Assembly: GCA_018673475.1 (NCBI GenBank)
Contig: JABHCN010000048.1
Coordinates: 62,001 to 126,000, forward strand
Length of the DNA: 64,000 bases
Source of the DNA: Actinomycetota bacterium
GTDB taxonomy: Bacteria > Actinomycetota > Acidimicrobiia > Acidimicrobiales > MedAcidi-G1
Direction of reading: 5' to 3'
The notes under the pieces were generated by a model that was not told the DNA's origin, did not search any database, and saw only the letters and a list, made by a program, of their open reading frames with translations. Numbering within the stretch: the stretch's first letter is position 1; every line of letters starts with the position of its first letter. Positions 52,183 to 59,633 of this stretch are shown here, one piece after another. The position numbers and the translations under genes are program-made.

Positions 52183-53484
52183 TCACACAAGGGTGCAGGT
52201 GGCAGTGCGCCGCCCTGACGCGCCCGTTCCGAGGTCAAGGGTGAGTTCGTCTCCAACTACTCCCCCGAAGCGGGGCACGGCCACCGAGTCGGTGCCGACC
52301 TGGACCGAAATGGTGCCCCGGATGGCAAGGGTCTCCCATTGTCCCGAGGGGCTGACAGGCGACTCGATCCCGAAGCGGACCGCCTCGGCCCATCCGCTCC
52401 CGCCTTCGATCAGGGCTACCTCTCCCTGGGGGATCTGGATTGCGAGGACTATGCCGGCCGAACCGAGGCAGGTCACCGAGGCTATTCGGCCTGAGAGCCC
52501 GGTCGGGCATGCAGCATCGGGCCCCTCGTAGAGAACGGTGTCGAGCGGGCGCAGCCTGTCGGTAACCACCGAGACCCTGATGCAGGCCGACTCCACCCAC
52601 CCGTCGGGGCCAACAAGGGCCACCTGGCCACCGATGTGTTCGAACACGGCTGCCGTCAGCACGCCGCGTGGGACTGGCAGGACAGAATCCGGCACCCTGA
52701 CCATGATGCGCTCAGCGAGAGGTTCCTCACCGCGCAGGATCGCTATCGGTCGGTCGGCAACAGCCGTCAGGGCTGGTGCCGCTACCGGCAGGCCTCCTGA
52801 GACCGGGCCGACCTCGTCGAAGTCGGCATCCACGGGCCCATCAACTGTAGAAAAGCGCAGAGACCTGTCGACTCGATCAACTGGATCCTGTTCAAGCAGT
52901 GGTCGCCCGACCAGCACGCCACCGACCAGCAGGGCGATCAGCAGGAGAGAGCTGGCAATCCGCTTCCGCATTCCCAGACGGAGGGCCTGTTCGATTACCG
53001 CCTCGTCGCGCCTTTCGGACCTGGAGCGGGGACCGAATGCCTCGGATCTGTCGCCACCGCTGAGCAGCGTCGCCCAGACTGCAACGGTCTCGTCTGGAAA
53101 GCGGAGGGCCAGTCGTGCAAAGGCCTCCTCCTCCTCGGGTCCGAAGAGGAGCATCAGGTCGTTCTCGCGGACGAGTTCAACCGGGTCGGACCGATGTGTG
53201 AGACGGCGATCCCCGGCCATACGGATCAGGAATGTGCGGATCTGACGATCAGCCTCTGACTGTGTCCAGCGGCGACCGGGTTCGATGGCAATGCCATCTA
53301 CCGGGGAGTCTGAATCGCTCCTGACGCGAAAGAAGGTGGACCTTCGCTCGCGGAGGCCGACAGACACCTCGGTCCCGGGTTCGGTGCGGGCCTGTTCGGG
53401 TAGCGCCTGTTGCTCTCCGGTGTCATCGCCGGACTGCTCCGGGCTCTCAGGGGCCTCGTCGTCGACGGGCTCGTCCTCACTCAT
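52183..53484 (-). CDS. Membrane-anchored protein of unknown function
   Basis: A 433-residue protein with a disordered acidic N-terminus (1-40), a soluble segment (about 45-165), one membrane helix (about 175-193) and a long extracytoplasmic C-terminal region (about 200-433) rich in beta-strand-like pattern. No family recognised. The layout (cytoplasmic domain, single helix, outer domain) recalls anti-sigma factors or sensors, but I see no ASD or zinc motif. It is divergent from a periplasmic-binding lipoprotein gene. TAGCCT lies about 25 bases upstream of the start. Confidence 0.75.
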   Translation of the reverse strand: MSEDEPVDDEAPESPEQSGDDTGEQQALPEQARTEPGTEVSVGLRERRSTFFRVRSDSDSPVDGIAIEPGRRWTQSEADRQIRTFLIRMAGDRRLTHRSDPVELVRENDLMLLFGPEEEEAFARLALRFPDETVAVWATLLSGGDRSEAFGPRSRSERRDEAVIEQALRLGMRKRIASSLLLIALLVGGVLVGRPLLEQDPVDRVDRSLRFSTVDGPVDADFDEVGPVSGGLPVAAPALTAVADRPIAILRGEEPLAERIMVRVPDSVLPVPRGVLTAAVFEHIGGQVALVGPDGWVESACIRVSVVTDRLRPLDTVLYEGPDAACPTGLSGRIASVTCLGSAGIVLAIQIPQGEVALIEGGSGWAEAVRFGIESPVSPSGQWETLAIRGTISVQVGTDSVAVPRFGGVVGDELTLDLGTGASGRRTATCTLV

Positions 53485-53669
53485 CTGCTGCCCCGGGTTC
53501 GCACCGGGCCGAGGCTACGCAATGCGGGCTGTCGAGCCCGACACCCCCACCATCAGGACCTGCTGGTGGTATGCACTGGAAGTCGGCCGCCGATGCGACA
53601 GACTCAGGCACGCTCAGGTGCCAACCCCTGGGCACAGAACTCCAGACTCAGTGGACCCCCGAGGGAACC

Positions 53670-55301
53670 GTGGACCGACAGCCAGTACGAGCAATCGGAT
53701 ACCTGGCGCTGTTTGCCATCGTGGCGCTCGGGTGCACGCAAGAGGGTCCGATGGAATCGGCACCGGCCGACGACGTTTCTGTTCTGCCGGCCCCGACAAC
53801 TCTTCCAGTTGTGACCATCGCCCCCACCTCTGCAGCCACCTCCGAGGCAACTGCGGGACCGGTTTCGACCACGGTTGCGCCAGCCGTGGCGGAGCCGCTG
53901 CCAGAACCCTTGTTGCCTTCACCCGACTTCGAGGCCTTCCAGGAATCCTTTGACCGCTCACATCCATTTCAACCCCTTGAACGCTTCTGCCTGTCGGTTG
54001 AGCCACGGGAGGACCAACCGCACGCGACCGACCGTGGAATCACCGACCAGATGGTCACCATCGTCCAGATCCGTACACGTCTCGACGAGTTGGCGAGGAT
54101 CGGAATGTCGATCCCTCCAGACGAGTCAGCTTCGATCCTCGAGGTCTTTGCGAACCTTGTGAACGACGAGTGTGGAGGCATCTTCGGGAGGCGTATCGAC
54201 CTTCGGATCGTGGAGGCGCCCTCACTCGGCGGAGCTGGCGTTGACCTCGACACGCTGCAGGCTGCAGCCTGTATCGAAGCGACCGAGTCGATGCCGGCAG
54301 TCCTGGTCGTGGATATGGCCGGGCTTGGAAGCTCCGCAGTTCGTTGTGTGGCCGTCGACCACGATGTCGGTGTCGTCAGCACCGGGGCCCACCCACTGGA
54401 TCTGATTGCCGATGCCGACGGAGACCTGTTGACCCTGTCGCCAGCCACCGAGGTGCTGTTGGCCGCCACCGTCAAGTCGGCCGAGGAGCGGGGACTTCTG
54501 GCCGGCAGGTCGATTGCCGTGGTGGTGGGCGACTCTGCTGGTCAACCCGACTCGATCGAGAGCGGCCTGATCAAGCCACTCCGTTGGCTCGGCTATGAGC
54601 CTGTGCTGCACCTGGTGGGTTGTGAGGGCTCAGCCACGTGCCGCCTGGGTCGCGACACCGCTGTCTCCCGCATGATCGCTGCCGGCGCCGACGTCGTGTT
54701 TCCGCTGTTGAACCTGCCCTCCCTGCCGGGCCTCATCGGAGAGATGGTCAGGCAGGAGATGCCCCGTCCCACAATCATCCAGGCCGGCCTGAACGGCCAG
54801 TCGGGTGACGTGGCCGCCCGCAACGTCGCCTCGTTCGCCGGGCCGGCCGCTGGGGCGTTCTACGACGGGGCCCTGATCGTGGCCTCCCAGCCGACCGGGG
54901 CGTCCCGCCTCTCAGGCAGCGAGATCCCTGCATTCGATGCAATGTGCAACACCGAATACGCACGTGCGTCAGGTCGGCCTACCGGCACGACATTCTCCCC
55001 ATCTTCCGACATCTACCGGACTGTCGTTGAGGCCTGTTCCGTGATCAGGATTGTGGCCCGCTCGGTCTATGACGCCGGACCCGATCCGCGGCGCCGCGAC
55101 GTAATACACGCCCTTGAACACCTGGGCCCGGTCGATCTGCCGGGAATGCACCCGGCCACCAGCGGGCACCGAAAGCACGCCCTCCCCGATGGTGTGCTCG
55201 ACCTTGAGTACGGGTACCCGTGCGGTCTGGACACGGTAGACCCGGGTGAGACCGATCTCGGCTGCATCATGCCGGTCGGCGGCTACCGGAGACTCGGCTG
55301 A
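53670..55301 (+). CDS. Lipoprotein, ABC-type amino-acid/periplasmic-binding fold (type I)
   Basis: A 543-residue protein with a signal ending in the lipobox VALGC (Cys22), a Ser/Thr/Pro-rich linker (about 30-85) and a two-lobed fold of the Leu/Ile/Val-binding family (LIVBP-like): VTIVQIRTRL, FANLVNDECGGIFGRRIDLRI, and SDIYRTVVEACSVIRIVAR. No permease or ATPase gene is adjacent, so a transport role is not supported; it could be a sensor or orphan binding protein. The frame starts at 53571, but the GTG at 53670 directly leads to the signal and has GAGGGA upstream. Confidence 0.82.
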   Translation: MDRQPVRAIGYLALFAIVALGCTQEGPMESAPADDVSVLPAPTTLPVVTIAPTSAATSEATAGPVSTTVAPAVAEPLPEPLLPSPDFEAFQESFDRSHPFQPLERFCLSVEPREDQPHATDRGITDQMVTIVQIRTRLDELARIGMSIPPDESASILEVFANLVNDECGGIFGRRIDLRIVEAPSLGGAGVDLDTLQAAACIEATESMPAVLVVDMAGLGSSAVRCVAVDHDVGVVSTGAHPLDLIADADGDLLTLSPATEVLLAATVKSAEERGLLAGRSIAVVVGDSAGQPDSIESGLIKPLRWLGYEPVLHLVGCEGSATCRLGRDTAVSRMIAAGADVVFPLLNLPSLPGLIGEMVRQEMPRPTIIQAGLNGQSGDVAARNVASFAGPAAGAFYDGALIVASQPTGASRLSGSEIPAFDAMCNTEYARASGRPTGTTFSPSSDIYRTVVEACSVIRIVARSVYDAGPDPRRRDVIHALEHLGPVDLPGMHPATSGHRKHALPDGVLDLEYGYPCGLDTVDPGETDLGCIMPVGGYRRLG

Positions 55302-55305
55302 CTCC

Positions 55306-56361
55306 CTAGGGCCGGATCTCGTAGTAGAGGTTCGTCGGGTCGTTTAGATCGTGCATCGTGAAGCGGGTGAAGCCGGCTTCGGTCACCATCTCCTCGAGGG
55401 TCGCCGGATCAAGACCGAGCGTTCCGAGGCCCAACCCGTCAGGCGTCGACATTGCTGAAGACATGCACGACGCCACCGATGTCGAGTACATCATGGCGAG
55501 CATCGGATTGCGCAGGTTCAACGACCACTCCGGTGAGGACTTGATCTCCTTGACAAGCCACGTTCCCCCGGAGGCGATGGCACCCCGGATGGCGGCCATG
55601 GCAAGGTCCGGTCGGGGCATGTCATGTAGGCAGTCCATGGTCATCACCAGGTCGGCATCGGCCGTTGCCGGCACGTCCTCTGCGCCCGCCAGGTGGACAG
55701 TGACATTGTCGACTGCGGCGAACCGTTCCCTGGCGACAGCCACGGCCCGCTCCGAGACGTCGTAGCCCTCATAGGTCGACCTGGGCCAGGCCTCAGCCAT
55801 CAACTGGAGTGCAAGACCGGTTCCACAGCCGATGTCGACGACCTTCGCCCCTGCCTCGAGACGATCCACGACCTGGGACAGTGCCGGGATGACTGTCGGC
55901 ACCAGAAGCGCCCGGGCCATCGGGGCCAGCATCGCCTCGACGTGGTGTTCAGAACCCTCTCCCTGGCCGTCGTAGGTAAGTCCCAGACCGGTCCGAAAGG
56001 CCTCCTCAAGACCATCGGCAACCCTTGGATGGCGGATATGGGAGAAGACGCCCCCGGCGTAGGTGGGTGTATCCACCCTCGCCAGAACCATGGCGGCCTC
56101 ATCTTCCAGAAGAAACGTCTCACCGTCGTCGCTGACCACCAAACCAGCTGCCGCCTGGGCACGCAGCCACTCCCTCAGCCAGCGCTCATGGAGTCCCGTA
56201 GCCGCCGCCAGATCGGATGCGGTAACGCTGCCGGCACCGTCGAGAGCCGTGTAGATGCCCAGACGGACACCCAGATTGATCATCAGCGAGACCGCTTCGC
56301 CCTGTTTGAAGCCCCACGTGGTGAGCGTGTACTTCTTGAGGAGGTCTCCGTCTATGGCCAT
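55306..56361 (-). CDS. SAM-dependent methyltransferase with N-terminal winged helix
   Basis: A 351-residue protein. The N-terminal 90 residues form a winged-helix-like dimerisation domain (ATGLHERWLREWLRAQAAAGLV), and the C-terminal part is a class I methyltransferase with VVDIGCGTGLAL (about 173-184) and a following MTMDCLHDMPRP. This arrangement resembles M. tuberculosis Rv2258c and the O-methyltransferase group. The ATG has GGAGGAATC upstream. The substrate is unknown. Confidence 0.85.
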   Translation of the reverse strand: MAIDGDLLKKYTLTTWGFKQGEAVSLMINLGVRLGIYTALDGAGSVTASDLAAATGLHERWLREWLRAQAAAGLVVSDDGETFLLEDEAAMVLARVDTPTYAGGVFSHIRHPRVADGLEEAFRTGLGLTYDGQGEGSEHHVEAMLAPMARALLVPTVIPALSQVVDRLEAGAKVVDIGCGTGLALQLMAEAWPRSTYEGYDVSERAVAVARERFAAVDNVTVHLAGAEDVPATADADLVMTMDCLHDMPRPDLAMAAIRGAIASGGTWLVKEIKSSPEWSLNLRNPMLAMMYSTSVASCMSSAMSTPDGLGLGTLGLDPATLEEMVTEAGFTRFTMHDLNDPTNLYYEIRP

Positions 56362-56426
56362 ATTGATTCCTCCATTGGGATGAGGGGTGAGTCTCTCATG
56401 CCCGGATGCCCGGCAAAAACCGGCGT

Positions 56427-56771
56427 TCAGTCCTCGATCTGAACCCAGATGCCGCCATCCTGTTCAACACACGGCGTCACCATCAGGTCGCCCTTACGGT
56501 CGCGGCGGCCGTTCACGTTTTCCTTCCAGCCCTGACCATCGGCGGTGAAACGCCACAGGTGGGTGAGACAGACAAGCTCCTCGCCGTCAACGGCACCCTC
56601 GCCAGCCAGATGCGACCACTGGTGGGGACAGCGGGCCTCTGCCACGCACGGGATGCCGGCCATTGAGCGCCATACCACCAGGTCCTCGTCGCCAACGGTG
56701 GCGCCGACGATGTCACCCGCTGGAAGGCTGGAATCGCAGATGCGAACCCAACCCTCTCCGGGGCCTCCCAC
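56427..56771 (-). CDS. Rieske [2Fe-2S] protein
   Basis: A 114-residue single Rieske domain with CPHQWSHL and CLTHLWRFTADGQ, giving the two Cys and two His ligands. It is the small ferredoxin-like type, as in the NirD group. The GTG at 56771 follows the ftsX stop by four bases; the open frame runs further upstream but those codons overlap ftsX. It is co-directional with ftsEX, but no oxygenase or reductase is near. Confidence 0.83.
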   Translation of the reverse strand: MGGPGEGWVRICDSSLPAGDIVGATVGDEDLVVWRSMAGIPCVAEARCPHQWSHLAGEGAVDGEELVCLTHLWRFTADGQGWKENVNGRRDRKGDLMVTPCVEQDGGIWVQIED

Positions 56772-56775
56772 CGGT

Positions 56776-57672
56776 TCAGACGTCCAGGTAGCGCGTGACG
56801 GCGACGGCTGAGCCGAGCATTCCGACAGTTCCTCCGAGCACGAGGAGCCACAGGCTGGTATCCCAGACGAACCCGTCCGGCACGGCAAAGCCACGGAACA
56901 GTGGAACCACATCGGATTCCTGGAAGAAGGACAGCACCTGGTTCTCGACGACAAACAGGCACGGTATGGCTAGCGCTGCTCCGATCAGGCCATGAATCAT
57001 CCCCTCGAGCATGAAGGGGATACGCACGAACCAGTTGGTGGCGCCAACCAGTTTCATGACCTCGATCTCTTCGCGACGGGCACCAATTGCCGTGAAGACC
57101 GTATTCAGGATCAACATCGCCGACACGACCACAAGGACAACTGCCGCCACCAACAGGACCTGGCTGACCCTGGTTGAAAAATCCTCGATCTGGCGAATGG
57201 CATCGGTGGCGGTCGCCACCTCCCTGACACCGGGCTGACTCGAGAACTGGCGCGCCAACTCGGCGACGTTCGCTGCGTCGGGGTCGGCTGGAACGATCCG
57301 GTACGAGGGCGGCATCACGTCGGGGGTGACGCTTTCGATGAGCTCAGGCTTGTCAACGAACAGAACCTGGAACTCCTCGTAGGCGGCCATCTTGTCGATG
57401 TATGCGTACTGGGAGATGGCGGGGCTGGTGTCGAGGACCTGACGGATCGCCACATCCTGGTCAGGGGTGTGGTCGGCGTTCATGAAGACAATGAACTCGA
57501 CGCCCTCCTGAAACTGTGCGGTAGCCCGATCGGCGCCCTCCCTGACGAGAATCGACGTACCGACCAGCGAAAGGGAGATCCCAACGGTGAGGATGGCAGC
57601 GAGTGTGAGGCTGAGGTTGCGCCAGAGACTGACGACCGTCTCGCGGATGAAGTACCAGAGCCTGTAGATCAC
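56776..57672 (-). CDS. ftsX: Cell-division protein FtsX
   Basis: Membrane partner of FtsE, controlling peptidoglycan hydrolases at the septum. The 298-residue protein has four membrane helices (one at about 20-40, then three in the C-terminal third) and the extracellular loop between the first two (about 45-165). The N-terminal YFIRETVVSLWRNLSLTLAAILTVGISL and the MKLVGATNWFVRIPFMLEGMIHG segments are typical. It follows ftsE after 28 bases. Confidence 0.95.
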   Translation of the reverse strand: MIYRLWYFIRETVVSLWRNLSLTLAAILTVGISLSLVGTSILVREGADRATAQFQEGVEFIVFMNADHTPDQDVAIRQVLDTSPAISQYAYIDKMAAYEEFQVLFVDKPELIESVTPDVMPPSYRIVPADPDAANVAELARQFSSQPGVREVATATDAIRQIEDFSTRVSQVLLVAAVVLVVVSAMLILNTVFTAIGARREEIEVMKLVGATNWFVRIPFMLEGMIHGLIGAALAIPCLFVVENQVLSFFQESDVVPLFRGFAVPDGFVWDTSLWLLVLGGTVGMLGSAVAVTRYLDV

Positions 57673-57700
57673 GCCGGGTCACCCGACTGCAGGAGGGTCA

Positions 57701-58378
57701 TCAGTCGTAGACCCCCCGCGACTCGTCGCGGACTATTACACCGCGGTCCAGTTCGATTACCCGCCGGCGCATCGTGTCGACCACACCGCGGTCGTGTGTA
57801 GCCATCACGACGGTGGTGCCGCTGCGGTTGATCCGGTCAAGGAGTCGCATGATGCCGACCGAGGTCGCCGGATCCAGGTTTCCGGTCGGTTCATCGGCCA
57901 GCAGGATCAACGGACGGTTCACGAACGCCCTCGCTATGGAAACCCTCTGCTGCTCGCCGCCGGAGAGTTCGTCCGGGGTTCTGTCCGCCTTCCGGCTGAG
58001 GCCGACGAGTTCGAGGATTGCCGGCACCTGGCGCTTGATGACCGGGCGTGGGCGTCCGATCACCTCGAGCCCGAATGCCACGTTCTCGGAAACTGTCTTC
58101 TTGGAGAGCAGTTTGTAGTCCTGGAAGATGCAGCCGATGTTTCGCCGCAGGTACGGAACCCGCCAGGAACTGAGAGACCCGAGGTCCTTTCCGGCGACCA
58201 TGATGCGTCCGGAGTCGGCCACCTCTTCACGGTTCAACAGCCGAATAAAGGTTGACTTACCAGAGCCTGAGGGGCCCACCAGGAAGACGAACTCTCCGCG
58301 CTGGATCTCGGCACTTGCATCGCGCAGGGCGGTAACGTCGCCCTTGAAGACCTTGGAAACGGATTCCAGCCTTATCAC
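57701..58378 (-). CDS. ftsE: Cell-division ATP-binding protein FtsE
   Basis: ABC ATPase that works with FtsX. The 225-residue sequence has Walker [10 protein letters not shown] (about 35-43), the signature [15 protein letters not shown] and Walker [14 protein letters not shown]. The frame extends to a GTG at 58396, but the GTG at 58378 has AGGGGG about seven bases upstream and gives the usual N-terminus MIRLESVSK. It lies 126 bases after the prfB stop, separated by an inverted repeat. Confidence 0.95.
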   Translation of the reverse strand: MIRLESVSKVFKGDVTALRDASAEIQRGEFVFLVGPSGSGKSTFIRLLNREEVADSGRIMVAGKDLGSLSSWRVPYLRRNIGCIFQDYKLLSKKTVSENVAFGLEVIGRPRPVIKRQVPAILELVGLSRKADRTPDELSGGEQQRVSIARAFVNRPLILLADEPTGNLDPATSVGIMRLLDRINRSGTTVVMATHDRGVVDTMRRRVIELDRGVIVRDESRGVYD

Positions 58379-58504
58379 CCTGTCACCCCCTTGCACTCGG
58401 GCGCGTGCCCGAACGTCGTCAGGTGGCTGTGAATCGGCACGGCGGGCACGGTACCAGAGCCCCGGCTGGGGATCGCGGTGCCCCGCCTGTCGGGGGCGGA
58501 CGCC

Positions 58505-59614
58505 TCAGGCGGTGTCGCCCGCACGCGCCCACCTCAGGTACGACTCGATGAAACCGTTCAGGTCGCCGTCGAGGACCCCCATGACGTTTCCCACCTCGTG
58601 TTCGGTTCGTAGGTCCTTGACCATCTGGTACGGATGGAGAACATAGGAGCGGATCTGGCTTCCGAAATCCACGTTGCTCTGCTTCCCGCCGATCTCGGCC
58701 AACTCCTCGTCTCGTTTCTGGCGCTCGAGGTCCAACAATCGGGCGGCCAGCATCTGCATCGCCCTGTCCTTGTTCTGGTGCTGGCTGCGCTCGTTCTGGC
58801 ATGAGGTGACGATGCCGGTAGGGATGTGGGTGATACGAACCGCCGAGTCGGTCACGTTCACGTGCTGGCCTCCGGCTCCCGATGACCGGTAGGTGTCGAT
58901 CCGCAGTTCTGTCTCGTCAATGGATACCTCATCTGCAACCTCTTCAAAGAACGGCACGACGTAGACGGATGCAAATGCGGTCTGGCGCTTGGCCTCCTTG
59001 TTGAAGGGTGAGATCCTCACCAGGCGATGGACTCCCCGCTCACCCTGCATAAGGCCGAAGGCGTGTCGCCCGCGGATGGTGAACTCGGCCGAGCTGATCC
59101 CTGCCTCGGTACCTGCCGAGACTGATTCGACCTGGAGGCTGAAGCCGCGGCGCTCAGCCCATCGCGTGTACATGCGCAGCAGGGTCTCGGCCCAGTCCTG
59201 GGCGTCGGTTCCGCCGGCCCCGGACTGGACGGAACACACCGCGTCGCCCTCGTCGTACGGGCCGGCGAACAGTGACCTCATCTCGAGCTCATCAAAGGAT
59301 TCCCCCAACTTCCCGAGCGCTGCGATGATCTCGCCGTCGAGAGACTCGTCGGCCTCCTCGACTGCCATCTCCACGAGGGTTTCGACGTCCTCGAGGCCTC
59401 CCTCGAGGGCAGCGTGGAGGGTGATGTCGTCTACGACGCGTGCAAGGTCCTTCTGCACCCGCCGGCCCCGGTCCTGGTCATTCCAGAGGTCGGGGTCGGC
59501 CATCTCACCCTCAAGTTGCCCACGCTCCTCGATGAGGTCCACGATTCTGAGATAGACGGTGGCCTCGTCAAGCCGACGTCGTAGTGCGGCGAGTTCCTGG
59601 GTGTAGTCCTGCAT
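58505..59614 (-). CDS. prfB: Peptide chain release factor 2
   Basis: Reads UGA and UAA stop codons. The 369-residue sequence has the SPF stop-recognition tripeptide (202-204), the SSGAGGQHVN catalytic loop with GGQ (248-250), and complete length. The frame is open without an internal UGA, so the programmed frameshift found in many bacteria is absent. The outer frame extends to 59689 in the secA end; the ATG at 59614, 19 bases after the secA stop, matches the family N-terminus. Confidence 0.95.
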   Translation of the reverse strand: MQDYTQELAALRRRLDEATVYLRIVDLIEERGQLEGEMADPDLWNDQDRGRRVQKDLARVVDDITLHAALEGGLEDVETLVEMAVEEADESLDGEIIAALGKLGESFDELEMRSLFAGPYDEGDAVCSVQSGAGGTDAQDWAETLLRMYTRWAERRGFSLQVESVSAGTEAGISSAEFTIRGRHAFGLMQGERGVHRLVRISPFNKEAKRQTAFASVYVVPFFEEVADEVSIDETELRIDTYRSSGAGGQHVNVTDSAVRITHIPTGIVTSCQNERSQHQNKDRAMQMLAARLLDLERQKRDEELAEIGGKQSNVDFGSQIRSYVLHPYQMVKDLRTEHEVGNVMGVLDGDLNGFIESYLRWARAGDTA

Positions 59615-59633
59615 GTCCGGTTGTCTCAGCGTT

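Noticed and set aside
58396-58505. Terminator between prfB and ftsE
   Set aside because: GC-rich inverted repeats are present but no T-run follows on the minus strand.
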